NCBI GenBank assembly: GCA_050954785.1
Contig: JBPBQO010000108.1
Span: forward strand, 68,820-132,819
DNA from: Lichenicola sp050954785
Lineage (GTDB): Bacteria; Pseudomonadota; Alphaproteobacteria; Acetobacterales; Acetobacteraceae
Reading direction: 5' to 3'
Length of the DNA: 64,000 nucleotides
Shown here: positions 8,718 through 16,898 of the stretch, in pieces
How the letters are laid out: each line of letters starts with the position of its first letter
How positions within the stretch are numbered: position 1 is the stretch's first letter
Program-made: the position numbers and the translations under genes
The notes under the pieces: model-generated
What the model saw: only the letters and a program-made list of their open reading frames with translations
What the model was told of the DNA's origin: nothing
The model's database searches: none

Positions 8718-8751
8718 GCTGCATTCATTATCGGACTATACGGGATGCAGC
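8718..8751 (-). terminator. hairpin between lipoprotein gene and tag
   Basis: Seven-base arms GCTGCAT (8718-8724) and ATGCAGC (8745-8751) flank a 20-nt loop between the end of the OmpA-type gene and the start of tag. No U-tract follows. It may attenuate read-through from the lipoprotein gene or be part of the tag promoter. Confidence 0.3.
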
Positions 8752-8774
8752 CGGCGAGTGCGAAACGGCCGTTC

Positions 8775-9278
8775 TTACAGCAGCCGCCAGGTCACCACGA
8801 CGCGACGGTTCGCGGCAGCGGACGGGTCGGACGAGTTCGCCGGATCCGATGCGCCCAAAGCCTGCAGCAGCAGGCGATCGGCCGGAATTCCGCGTGCCAC
8901 AAGCGCCTTCTTCACGATCTGCGCACGTCGCGCCGACAGTAACAGGTTATGGTATTCGTCGCCGGTATTGTCGGAATAACCGGTGGTGAACATCAGCACC
9001 GGATTCGCATCGCGAAACAGCCGCGCGGCGAGGTCGAGTTGCTTGGCAGCCTCGGGCGTCAGCCTGGACCCTCCGTGCGGGAAGACGATCTCGATCTTGT
9101 CGTTGGCGACCGCCTTCACTTCCTGGCCGGCACTTGGCTTGGTCACCAGCGGAACGTCGGGCGGCGCCTGCACGGCGGCGGCAGCCTGGTTGTTGCCGGG
9201 TGCCGGATGGGCGCAGGCCGACAGCGAGGCGATGACCAGTAGGGCCGGACCGATGCGCAAGAGCGCGGAATTCTTCAT
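8775..9278 (-). CDS. OmpA-family peptidoglycan-associated lipoprotein
   Basis: Predicted outer-membrane or periplasmic lipoprotein of 167 residues. From the ATG at 9278 the N-terminus MKNSALLRIGP leads to a hydrophobic stretch and an LSAC lipobox. The C-terminal half is an OmpA-like domain that binds diaminopimelate in peptidoglycan: it contains a TGYSDNTG segment, LSARRAQIVKKAL, and ends ANRRVVVTWRLL. A longer frame starts at 9359, but it would place 27 charged residues before the signal peptide, so I prefer the internal start. It is divergent from a Sel1-repeat gene. Confidence 0.88.
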   Translation of the reverse strand: MKNSALLRIGPALLVIASLSACAHPAPGNNQAAAAVQAPPDVPLVTKPSAGQEVKAVANDKIEIVFPHGGSRLTPEAAKQLDLAARLFRDANPVLMFTTGYSDNTGDEYHNLLLSARRAQIVKKALVARGIPADRLLLQALGASDPANSSDPSAAANRRVVVTWRLL

Positions 9279-9400
9279 GATGATCGACAACCTCTCTGAA
9301 AATTCACGAGCGACTTGGCGATCAGCGCGGAAACGAACAGATCGTTTCACGTTGGTCATGGACTTACACAGTCTTGTGTATTTTTTTGGAATGGTCTCCT

Positions 9401-10267
9401 GTGAGAAGCGCTGCCGTAATCGTGGGCTTGTGTCTGGCTCTTACGGGGTTTTCCGTTCCGACTCGTGCGCGGGCCGATGAGATGGCCGGCATAGAAGCAT
9501 TCCGTTCGGGCGCGTTCGCCGAAGCCTATCGTAGCTGGCACGACGCCTCGGATGCCGGCGATGCGCGTGCATCGCGATTTCTCGGTGTGATGTACGACAC
9601 TGGCGAGGGTGTTCCTCAGGATCACCGTCAGGCGCTCGAATGGTATCGCAAGGCGGCCGATCGTGGCGACAAGGTCGCCATGTTCAACGTGGCGGTGCTC
9701 TATGATGCGGGCGCCGACGGGGTGCCGAAAGATCGCCACGAAGCCGCTCGATGGTATGGGCACGCCGCTGAACGACACGATGGCCGTGCGGAATACAACC
9801 TTGCTTTGATGCTGACGGCGGGCGATGGAATTCCGCGTGACCCCGTACGGGCGCAGCGGTTATTTGCCGACGCGGCACGGGATGGGGTTGAGGCTGCATC
9901 GGCCCATCTTCGCCATCCGGTGCGGGTTGCCACGAACACCGTCCCGGCCGATCCGGAGGACGCGGCATTCGGGCAGGCGCAGCGTGCGCTGTTATCCAGG
10001 CAGCCACAGGAGAAGGCGGATGCGGCAGCCTTGTTCCGACGAGCAGCGGCTGGCCGCGGCCCAGCCGCTTCGCTGGCGCAATACGATCTCGCCTGGTGTA
10101 CCGAGAACGGGATCGGTACCCCTGTCGATCGGGAGCAGGCGTATCGCCTCTATCTCGAGGCTGCGGCTGGAACCAGCAATATCGGCCTGCACCAGCTCGC
10201 GGAGGCGGGCGCGCTGCATGTGCGCGTGCAGATGCAGGGTTCGACTCTGGTCGGGCTGGCGCGCTGA
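9401..10267 (+). CDS. secreted Sel1-repeat (TPR-like) protein
   Basis: A 288-residue protein with a Sec signal peptide (VRSAAVIVGLCLALTGF, cleavage likely after ARA) and several Sel1-like repeats between residues 60 and 160: ARASRFLGVMYDTGEGVPQD, KVAMFNVAVLYDAG and RAEYNLALMLTAGDGIPRD. Another repeat lies near residue 225 (SLAQYDLAWCTENGIG). Such solenoid proteins mediate protein-protein contacts in the periplasm. The start is set at GTG 9401, because the longer TTG frame from 9374 spoils the signal peptide. It shares a 122-nt divergent promoter region with the OmpA-type lipoprotein, so a joint envelope role is possible but unproven. Confidence 0.8.
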   Translation: MRSAAVIVGLCLALTGFSVPTRARADEMAGIEAFRSGAFAEAYRSWHDASDAGDARASRFLGVMYDTGEGVPQDHRQALEWYRKAADRGDKVAMFNVAVLYDAGADGVPKDRHEAARWYGHAAERHDGRAEYNLALMLTAGDGIPRDPVRAQRLFADAARDGVEAASAHLRHPVRVATNTVPADPEDAAFGQAQRALLSRQPQEKADAAALFRRAAAGRGPAASLAQYDLAWCTENGIGTPVDREQAYRLYLEAAAGTSNIGLHQLAEAGALHVRVQMQGSTLVGLAR

Positions 10268-10289
10268 CTGTTCCCGGACTGCGATCTGA

Positions 10290-11495
10290 TCAGGGTCGCC
10301 AGCCATTTGGCGGCGTTGGGAACATGAGGTGGTCGCCGGGCTTGATCGTAGCAGGGTTGACCGCAGTCACCTCGGAGTAGGGCGGGGGCGTCATGCCGCG
10401 ATAGACCTTGGCATACAGCTTGGGCAGCGTGTCGCCGGGCTCGGCAATCAACAGGAGGCTGGCTCCGGGAACCACAACCGTCGTCGGCGCGGGCGGTGCG
10501 ATCTCGGTCGCGGTAATCGATGCGACAGGGGCGGCGGCGAACGGCGCGCCCGGCGCGGGGGTGCTCAACCGGATAGCAGGCTGTACTGCCGGCGTTGCGG
10601 TTGGCGGGGTGACCGTCGGCTGCACCATGACACGCCGTGACGGACTCGCAACGGTTCGGCTGGCAGGGGGTTCGGTGGATGGTGACGGGGCCAGGCGTGT
10701 CCTGGCTCCAGGTGCCTGAACCGCACGTTCCTGGACGGCAGGCGACAAGCCGAAACGCTCCAGACGAGCACCTGAAGGCAACAGGCTTAGCAGGGGCACG
10801 TGCCGTTCGTAGGCGATGCCGATGACGACGAGCGCCACCAGAGCCACCACAGCCACGATAGAAAGGATGACAACCATGATCCTGACCCGGAGGCCGCGAC
10901 GTGGCGTCTCGTCCGGCCAGGTCTCAGGTCCCTCGGGCCCGTCCAGCGAACCGTAGGTCGCCAGTAAGCCCGGCTCGTCGGTTTCCGCGACGAGGTGCAA
11001 GGGGTGCTTGAGACTGGCGTAGAGGTTGACGAGATGGTGGCTTTTCCAGGCCAGGGACAAATCGTCGATCGACGTGAACAGGAACTGGAGTCCGCCATGG
11101 ACCGACGCAGCTTCTGCCGCGATTTCGAATTCCTGCAATGCTTCCAGCGACAACGCGTCCGCCTGGGCGACGACGATCAGAAGCCTTGTCGCCGCATCGG
11201 GCCGCGCCTCGTAAGCCCGGCCGACGACATCGCGTAGAAGCGCCGGGGTGCCGGTGGCAGCCGGGAAGCGGACAGGCTGGAGCCTGTTGCCCAGCGTCGC
11301 GCGGGTATGGGCCAACAGATCGCCGAGTGCCGTCGACGTCTGCACCGGCGACCCTATCAGCAGGATACCCGGGGCACCGGCAATCAACCGTTCCGCAGCG
11401 TCCTGGACCGAATTCGGTGGCTGAGTGGATGACCGTGGCATTTCGCTACGCAATCGGTCGTCCGGCATCTGATTCAGGGTGGTGGCCGATGCCAA
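10290..11495 (-). CDS. membrane protein: degenerate AAA-like domain, TM helix, LysM-like tail
   Basis: A 401-residue three-part protein. Residues 30-170 resemble the ExeA/DamX-type ATPase fold, but the P-loop position reads GSPVQTSTAL with no GK[ST], so nucleotide binding is doubtful; LLIVVAQADAL looks like a Walker B strand. One strong transmembrane helix lies at about 206-228. A proline/threonine-rich linker follows, and residues 350-395 form a LysM-like module (EPGDTLPKLYAKVY ... VNPATIKPGDHLMFP) that would bind peptidoglycan in the periplasm. The topology suggests a link between cytoplasm and cell wall. No characterised family with exactly this architecture comes to mind; DamX (SPOR domain) is the nearest analogue in layout. 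Confidence 0.75.
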   Translation of the reverse strand: MASATTLNQMPDDRLRSEMPRSSTQPPNSVQDAAERLIAGAPGILLIGSPVQTSTALGDLLAHTRATLGNRLQPVRFPAATGTPALLRDVVGRAYEARPDAATRLLIVVAQADALSLEALQEFEIAAEAASVHGGLQFLFTSIDDLSLAWKSHHLVNLYASLKHPLHLVAETDEPGLLATYGSLDGPEGPETWPDETPRRGLRVRIMVVILSIVAVVALVALVVIGIAYERHVPLLSLLPSGARLERFGLSPAVQERAVQAPGARTRLAPSPSTEPPASRTVASPSRRVMVQPTVTPPTATPAVQPAIRLSTPAPGAPFAAAPVASITATEIAPPAPTTVVVPGASLLLIAEPGDTLPKLYAKVYRGMTPPPYSEVTAVNPATIKPGDHLMFPTPPNGWRP

Positions 11496-11610
11496 ATGCC
11501 CGCTCCGGCCTAACGATTGGAAAAACGCTCAACGCCGTGAATTGACAACTATACCACGCGACCGTTGCCAGTTCGATCACGTTCCACGGCGTGGCCAGAC
11601 TTCCGTTCGT

Positions 11611-12063
11611 CTATTGCACTGGGATCGACAGGCTCATGCCACCACCGGCACGATGACCGTTTTTCCGGTCATCGAGCGTCGAGCCGGGCGAGTAGCCGTC
11701 ACCGGCAAAAGGTTTCGCACCACTATAGAAACTCGGGCTCACGCTCGTCTGGCCCTGAGCCGCCAGAGTCTGGGCATCCAGGCCCGGTGCGTCGAAATCC
11801 TCGTTCGGCAACGGCGCCGGCCGCAGCGCCTGGGCACGCGCCTGCCTGATCAGGCCAATCGTCGGGCCAGGCAAGCCAGGATCGCTCACGCTTGCGCGGG
11901 GGTCGAGGCTGGTGGTCTCGAAGGTGGCCAGGGCACTTGGATCGAAGCTCGTCGCCTGCTGCGGCGATTGTGCCCGTCCGGTGTCGGCGGCATGAGCGTT
12001 CGCAATGCCAGCGGCCGAAAATGCCAGCAAGGCGGCAGGCATGATCCAGATGAACCGTCTCAC
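11611..12063 (-). CDS. small secreted protein, unknown function
   Basis: A 150-residue protein that starts with a clear Sec signal peptide (MRRFIWIMPAALLAFSAAG, cleavage after AHA). The mature part is low in hydrophobicity and rich in Ala, Pro, Gly and Ser, with no domain I recognise; it ends in a glycine-rich segment, GGGMSLSIPVQ. The GTG start overlaps the stop of the NUDIX gene (GTGA), so it is translationally coupled to it. Confidence 0.65.
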   Translation of the reverse strand: MRRFIWIMPAALLAFSAAGIANAHAADTGRAQSPQQATSFDPSALATFETTSLDPRASVSDPGLPGPTIGLIRQARAQALRPAPLPNEDFDAPGLDAQTLAAQGQTSVSPSFYSGAKPFAGDGYSPGSTLDDRKNGHRAGGGMSLSIPVQ

Positions 12064-12680
12064 GTCGGGCTCCTCGACATCGTTGGGGATGGATCGGTGT
12101 AGAGGGGTGAACTGGCGTCCAGGCTGCTGCCCGGCATGCCGGGCAGCGTGCCTTCGCCGCGCGGGTCATCGGCCGGATTGCCGAACGGTGGCGGAAGCGG
12201 ACCCTGGCCGATGCCGTGCCATGCATCGAGCGCCCAGCGCACGGTCGGAAAGGCGAGGTCGCCCCACGGGATGCCGGCCCAGTCGAACAGCCCGACTTCC
12301 AGGCTCTCGGTCCCGGCCTCGGCCACTGGATTATCCGGCTCGGTGAAACGGGCACGATAAATGATCTGGACCTGCCCGATCCGGCTGATGTCGTAGATTG
12401 CCAGGATGCCGTCGAGCGTTATCCGCGCACCGGCTTCCTCGAATGTCTCGCGAATCGCACCCTCGGCGGAGGTTTCGCCGAGCTCCAGGTAGCCGGCGGG
12501 GAGGGTCCAGAACCCTCGCCGTGGTTCGATCGCGCGACGGCAGAGCAATACCCGGCTCTCATGGACCACCACGGCCCCGACGATAATTTTCGGGTTTTCA
12601 TAAATCACATGGCCGCAGTCGAGACAGGAGAGCCTCTCCCGTTCGTCTTCCTCGGACTGAATGCGGGCGAAGCGCGACAT
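12060..12680 (-). CDS. NUDIX hydrolase with zinc-ribbon N-terminus
   Basis: Hydrolase for nucleoside-diphosphate-linked substrates, 206 residues. The Nudix box is complete: GYLELGETSAEGAIRETFEE, with the REx2EE metal-binding core. Upstream is CLDCGHVIYENPK, a CxxC half zinc ribbon of the type found in NudC-like ADP-ribose/NADH pyrophosphatases. The C-terminal 50 residues are proline-rich and unconserved. The start is placed at the ATG at 12680; a frame from 12740 is open but lacks similarity. It lies upstream of and overlaps a small secreted protein gene. The substrate is unknown; ADP-ribose-like compounds are likely. Confidence 0.85.
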   Translation of the reverse strand: MSRFARIQSEEDERERLSCLDCGHVIYENPKIIVGAVVVHESRVLLCRRAIEPRRGFWTLPAGYLELGETSAEGAIRETFEEAGARITLDGILAIYDISRIGQVQIIYRARFTEPDNPVAEAGTESLEVGLFDWAGIPWGDLAFPTVRWALDAWHGIGQGPLPPPFGNPADDPRGEGTLPGMPGSSLDASSPLYTDPSPTMSRSPT

Positions 12681-12946
12681 GGATTGACCGTGCGGGACTG
12701 CAATCCGCCGTTCAACCGAAATCGGCGTTCCGTAACCCAATGATTCCGAACGTGATCAGTTATGCAGAGATATCGAGCAGGCTCCCGCGTGGGCGGTTCT
12801 GCATTGCGGTCGTCATGGTCGCGGCAGGTGTGGCGATTGCCCGCGTGGATGCCGCTGCCGGCTCCGCAATCATGCGCGCCGGTGCGGCAGCCGGCCGGGC
12901 AGTGCCGGCCGGGGAGACGTTGAACGCGCCGAGGGAGGTGCTGGAA
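12681..12946. other. non-coding gap with no recognised gene
   Basis: About 270 nt between the NUDIX gene and the oxidoreductase terminator. Short open frames exist on both strands (for example 71 codons on the minus strand from 12975) but their composition is alanine/threonine-rich with no similarity that I recognise. It presumably holds the promoter of the NUDIX operon. Confidence 0.4.
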
Positions 12947-12978
12947 ATCATGGCGGGACCAGACTGCCCCGCCATGAT
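12947..12978 (-). terminator. intrinsic terminator after the OYE gene
   Basis: A perfect 11-bp inverted repeat (ATCATGGCGGG and CCCGCCATGAT) with a 10-nt loop lies 30 nt beyond the stop codon of the flavin oxidoreductase on the minus strand, and is followed by TTTCC in that direction. It is the best candidate terminator in this part of the window. Confidence 0.7.
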
Positions 12979-13008
12979 GAAGATCGTCTTAACGTGGTGT
13001 CGGATCGA

Positions 13009-14130
13009 TCAGGCCAGCTCGCCCAGCGCGGCGGCCGTAAAATCCTGCAGCCCCCCGGTGTCGCCAGCATGGACCTTGGTTACCCAGCACGGGTCGCTGA
13101 GCAGGGCACGGCCCACGGCGATCAGGTCGAACTCGGCGCGCTCCAGCCGCTGGATGAGATTGTCCAGTCCGACCGGTGTCGAGGTCTCGCCGGTGAAGGC
13201 GCCCATGAGATCGCCGGACAGGCCGACGGAACCCACGCTGATGGTTGCGGCTCCGGTAAGCTTCTTGGCCCATCCGGCGAAATTCAGTCCCACACCACCG
13301 TCGATTTCCGGAAATTCCGGCTCCCAGAAGCGGCGCTGCGAGCAGTGCAGCACGTCCGCACCCGCCTCGACCAGCGGAACCAGCCAGTCGGCCATCGCCG
13401 CGGGGGTCTCGGCCAGCCGGGCCGTATAGTCCTGTTGTTTCCATTGGCTGAGCCGCAGGATGATCGGGTAGTCGGGGCCGACCGCTGCCCGCATGCTTTT
13501 CACCAATTCGGCCGCAAAGCGCGACCGTTCCTTGAGGGTGGCGCCGCCGAAGCGGTCGACGCGCTCGTTGGTGCCGCTCCAGAAGAACTGGTCGAGCAGA
13601 TACCCATGCGCGCCATGGATCTCGACGGTATCGAAACCGAGGCGCTTGGCGTCCGAAGCTGCCCGGCTGAAGGCGGCGATTGTATCGGCGATGGCTTCCT
13701 CGGTCATCGTTTCGCCGCGTGGCGCACCCGGGGCGAACATGCCGGACGGGCTTTCCACCGGATCCGCCGGGACCCATTCGGTCTGAAAACTTGCGATGGC
13801 GCCGACGTGCCAGAGTTGCGGACCCATCCTGCCGCCGGCTGCGTGGACCTGGTCGATCACCTGCTTCCAGCCATCGAGCGCGGCCTCGCCATGGAAGAAC
13901 GGCACGCCCGGGTCGTTCCGGGCCGCCGGCCGGTCGACCACGGTGCCTTCCGACAGGATCAGCCCCACCTCGTTCTCGGCACGGCGCCTGTAGTAGGCGG
14001 CGATGTTTGCGCCTGGAACGCCATCCGCTGCGAACGAGCGGGTCATCGGAGCCATGACGATCCGGTTCTTCAGGTGCAGCGACTTGACCTGGAACGGTTC
14101 GAACAAGGAGTCGAGATGTTGAGCCGTCAT
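13009..14130 (-). CDS. NADH:flavin oxidoreductase, Old Yellow Enzyme family
   Basis: FMN-dependent ene-reductase of 373 residues that reduces activated C=C bonds of enals, enones, quinones or nitro compounds. It has the FMN-binding start LKNRIVMAPMTR, the GPQLWHVGA segment, the active-site pair in EIHGAHGYLLDQFF (His-x-x-His/Tyr type) and the NERVDRFGG motif. The C-terminal FDLIAVGRALLSDP completes the TIM barrel. I chose the ATG at 14130 because GGAG lies 8 nt upstream; longer frames up to 14187 begin inside the regulatory region. It is divergent from an HxlR regulator that probably controls it. Confidence 0.93.
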   Translation of the reverse strand: MTAQHLDSLFEPFQVKSLHLKNRIVMAPMTRSFAADGVPGANIAAYYRRRAENEVGLILSEGTVVDRPAARNDPGVPFFHGEAALDGWKQVIDQVHAAGGRMGPQLWHVGAIASFQTEWVPADPVESPSGMFAPGAPRGETMTEEAIADTIAAFSRAASDAKRLGFDTVEIHGAHGYLLDQFFWSGTNERVDRFGGATLKERSRFAAELVKSMRAAVGPDYPIILRLSQWKQQDYTARLAETPAAMADWLVPLVEAGADVLHCSQRRFWEPEFPEIDGGVGLNFAGWAKKLTGAATISVGSVGLSGDLMGAFTGETSTPVGLDNLIQRLERAEFDLIAVGRALLSDPCWVTKVHAGDTGGLQDFTAAALGELA

Positions 14131-14161
14131 GAAATTGTGCTCCATTTTCAATGGACGCATT

Positions 14162-14211
14162 AGTATACCCAAGATACCTAGGGTCAATGAGGCACTGCTG
14201 GGTGCCTAGGT
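14162..14211. promoter_or_regulatory. OYE/HxlR divergent operator region
   Basis: ACCTAGG (14176-14182) and CCTAGGT (14205-14211) form an inverted repeat, each arm containing the palindrome CCTAGG. On the minus strand TATACT at 14167-14162 could be the -10 of the reductase gene. HxlR proteins usually bind such paired sites in the shared promoter. The binding assignment is inference. Confidence 0.45.
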
Positions 14212-14229
14212 GGCATCGAGGAAACCAAC

Positions 14230-14601
14230 ATGTCCGTCGCGCAAGGCCACGTCTTCAAGGCAGGATGCGGAAGCCGGATGATCCTGGATCAGATTGCGGA
14301 CAAGTGGTCGATGCTGATCCTGTCCGTGCTCTGCACGCAGCCGCAGCGTTTCAATGCGATCAAGCGAAGTCTCGAAGGGGTGACCCAGAAGGCACTGACT
14401 CAGGCATTGCGTCGACTGGAGCGGAACGGCCTGGTGTCGCGGCGGGTCATTCCGATGTCGCCGGTGGCGGTCGAGTATGCGGTGACGCCGCTCGGTCGCA
14501 CTCTCCAGCAGCCGTTCGCAGCGCTGTACTTATGGACTATCGATCACCTGTCCGACGTCGAACAGGCGCAACAGGCGTTCGACCAGCTCCGCGATGCGTG
14601 A
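14230..14601 (+). CDS. HxlR-family transcription regulator
   Basis: A 123-residue winged-helix regulator of the MarR-like HxlR family. Signature elements are DKWSMLILSVLC, RFNAIKRSLEGVTQKALTQ and LRRLERNGLVSR with the wing ending in VEYAVTPLGRTL. Cys13 sits just before the first helix, the position of the redox-sensing cysteine in HypR/YodB/QorR-type members that respond to quinones, aldehydes or disulfide stress. Paired with the divergent Old Yellow Enzyme, it probably senses electrophiles and derepresses the reductase. Confidence 0.9.
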   Translation: MSVAQGHVFKAGCGSRMILDQIADKWSMLILSVLCTQPQRFNAIKRSLEGVTQKALTQALRRLERNGLVSRRVIPMSPVAVEYAVTPLGRTLQQPFAALYLWTIDHLSDVEQAQQAFDQLRDA

Positions 14602-14619
14602 GCTGGTCGGGACCTGTCT

Positions 14620-15849
14620 TCAGGTCGGCAGTGCGATCCCGCGCAGGGAGGTGAGCGCCTGGATGCCGGGAAGGGTCTTGCCCTCCAGCCATTCCAAAAA
14701 GGCGCCGCCTGCGGTCGATACGTAACTGAACTGGTCGACCACGCCGGCATGGCGTAGCGCCGAGACGGTGTCGCCGCCGCCGGCAACCGATCGCAACGTG
14801 CCTGCCTTGGTCAATGAAGCGACCGCGCGTGCCAGCGTGTTGGTGCCGACGTCGAACGGCGCGATCTCGAACGCGCCGAGCGGCCCGTTCCAGACCAGGG
14901 TGCGCAGCTTGGCGACTTCTTCCGCGAGATACGCCACGGTCAGCGGCCCGGCATCGAGGATCATGGTGTCGGACGGCACGGCGTCGATCGCCACGGTATC
15001 GTTGGCCGCGTTGGCCTTGAACTCGCGGGCAACGACCGCGTCCACCGGCAACAGGATGCGGCAGCCGCGTGCTTCCGCCTGGGCCATGATCGCTCGCGCA
15101 GTGTCGTGCATCTCGGCTTCCTGCAGCGACTTGCCGACCTCGACGCCTTTAGCCGCCAGGAAGGTGTTCGCCATTGCGCCACCGATGATCAGCACGTCGA
15201 CCTTGGCCAGGATGTTGCCGATCAGGTCGAGCTTGGTCGAGATCTTGGCGCCGCCGATCACCGCGCCGACCGGACGCTCGGGGTTTTCCAGCGCCAGCGT
15301 CAGGGCATCGAGCTCGGCCTGCATCAGCCGTCCCGCATGCGACGGCAGATGCCGCGCCACCCCTTCGGTCGAGGCATGCGCGCGATGGGCCGCCGAGAAC
15401 GCATCGTTGACGTAGATGTCCGCGAGCTTCGACAGCGCCAGCGCCAGCGCGGGGTCGTTGGCTTCCTCGCCGGCATGGTAGCGGGTGTTTTCCAGCACCA
15501 GGACGTCGCCGTCCTTCAGCACCGCGACCGCTGCCTCCGCGTCCGGCCCGATGCAGTCATGGGCGAACATCACCGGATGGCCGAGCACCGCGGCGAGTGC
15601 GGCACTCACCGGTTCCAGCGACATCTCGGGCACGCGCTTGCCCTTGGGCCGGTCGAAATGGCTGACCACGATCACCCGCGCGCCCTTCTCGGACAGCTCG
15701 CGGATGGTGGGAGTCAGGCGCTCCAGGCGGGTGAGGTCGGTGATCTTCCCCTCCCGCACCGGAACGTTCAGGTCGGCACGCAGCAGCACACGCTTGCCGG
15801 CGCAGTCGATGTCGTCGATCGTCCGGAAGGACGCGGCTGCCGCGGTCAT
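14620..15849 (-). CDS. pgk: phosphoglycerate kinase
   Basis: Glycolytic enzyme transferring phosphate from 1,3-bisphosphoglycerate to ADP. The 409-residue product includes the N-terminal substrate loop KRVLLRADLNVPV, SHFDRPKG, the IGGAKISTKLDLI hinge region and the nucleotide-binding GGGDTVSAL near the C-terminus. The ATG at 15849 lies 2 nt after the gap stop codon, with GGAG upstream inside gap. A 6-bp hairpin (14611-14626) overlaps its stop codon. It is the third gene of the tkt-gap-pgk operon. Confidence 0.97.
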   Translation of the reverse strand: MTAAAASFRTIDDIDCAGKRVLLRADLNVPVREGKITDLTRLERLTPTIRELSEKGARVIVVSHFDRPKGKRVPEMSLEPVSAALAAVLGHPVMFAHDCIGPDAEAAVAVLKDGDVLVLENTRYHAGEEANDPALALALSKLADIYVNDAFSAAHRAHASTEGVARHLPSHAGRLMQAELDALTLALENPERPVGAVIGGAKISTKLDLIGNILAKVDVLIIGGAMANTFLAAKGVEVGKSLQEAEMHDTARAIMAQAEARGCRILLPVDAVVAREFKANAANDTVAIDAVPSDTMILDAGPLTVAYLAEEVAKLRTLVWNGPLGAFEIAPFDVGTNTLARAVASLTKAGTLRSVAGGGDTVSALRHAGVVDQFSYVSTAGGAFLEWLEGKTLPGIQALTSLRGIALPT

Positions 15850-15851
15850 GA

Positions 15852-16874
15852 TCAGAGAGCTCCGAAAACCGCTGCGGTGTCGGCCATGCGGTTCGAGAAG
15901 CCCCACTCGTTATCATACCAGCCGCACACGCGAACCAGCTTGCCGCCATCGATCAGCGAGGTCTGGGTGGCGTCGAACGAGCATGACGCGAGCTGGTGGT
16001 TGAAGTCCGAGCTCACGCAGGGATCCGTCGAATAGACCACGATGCCCTTGAGCGGGCCGGACGCGGCGGCTTCCTTGAACAGGTCGTTCACCTCGGCGAC
16101 CGAAGCCGGGATCCGGCCCGGTACGAAATCGAGCGACACCAGCGACACGTTCGGGGTCGGCACGCGGATCGCGGTGCCGTCCAGCTTGCCCTTGAGCTGC
16201 GGCAGCACCAGGCCGACCGCGCGGGCGGCGCCGGTGTTGGTCGGGATCATGTTGACGGCGGCGGCGCGGGCGCGATGCGGGTCCTTGTGCAGCGTGTCCA
16301 CGGTGCGCTGGTCACCGGTGTAGGAGTGGATCGTGACCATGTAGCCGCGCTCGATGCCGAAGGCGGTGTCGAGGATCTTGGCCATCGGCGCCAGGCAGTT
16401 GGTGGTGCACGACGCGTTGGAGATGACGGTCATCTCGCTGGTGATGGTGTCGTGGTTGACGCCGAACACGATGGTCGCGTCCACGCCGTCGGCCGGGGCC
16501 GAGACCAGCACCTTGCGCGCGCCGGCGGTGATGAGCTGTGCCGCCGACTCTTTCTTGGTGAACAGGCCGGTGCATTCCATCGCCACGTCGACGCCCTGGT
16601 ACGGCACCTTGGACGGGTCGCGCTCGGCCGACACCTTGATCGGCCCGTAGGTGCGGCCGTTCGCCTCGATCGTGATGGTGTCGCCTTCGGACGTCACCGT
16701 GCCGGGGAAGCGACCATGCACGCTGTCGTAGCGCAGCAGGTGGGCGTTGTCGGCGACCGAGCCGAGATCGTTGATCGCGATCACCTCGACGTCCGTGCGT
16801 CCACTTTCGACGATGCCGCGCAGTACCAGGCGACCGATGCGGCCGAAGCCGTTGATGGCAAGCTTAACAGCCAT
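15852..16874 (-). CDS. gap: glyceraldehyde-3-phosphate dehydrogenase
   Basis: Oxidises glyceraldehyde-3-phosphate to 1,3-bisphosphoglycerate with NAD(P). The 340-residue product starts MAVKLAINGFGRIGRL and has the catalytic cysteine in SNASCTTNCLAP at about residue 155, the HSYTGDQ phosphate-binding segment and the C-terminal WYDNEWGFSNRM signature. It lies 24 nt downstream of the transketolase-like gene and 2 nt upstream of pgk. Confidence 0.98.
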   Translation of the reverse strand: MAVKLAINGFGRIGRLVLRGIVESGRTDVEVIAINDLGSVADNAHLLRYDSVHGRFPGTVTSEGDTITIEANGRTYGPIKVSAERDPSKVPYQGVDVAMECTGLFTKKESAAQLITAGARKVLVSAPADGVDATIVFGVNHDTITSEMTVISNASCTTNCLAPMAKILDTAFGIERGYMVTIHSYTGDQRTVDTLHKDPHRARAAAVNMIPTNTGAARAVGLVLPQLKGKLDGTAIRVPTPNVSLVSLDFVPGRIPASVAEVNDLFKEAAASGPLKGIVVYSTDPCVSSDFNHQLASCSFDATQTSLIDGGKLVRVCGWYDNEWGFSNRMADTAAVFGAL

Positions 16875-16898
16875 GAAGCTAGTCCTCTTTCTGAACAG

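Noticed and set aside
12760..12975. 71-codon minus-strand frame
   Set aside because: Ala/Thr-rich, overlaps the likely terminator of the OYE gene, no similarity seen.
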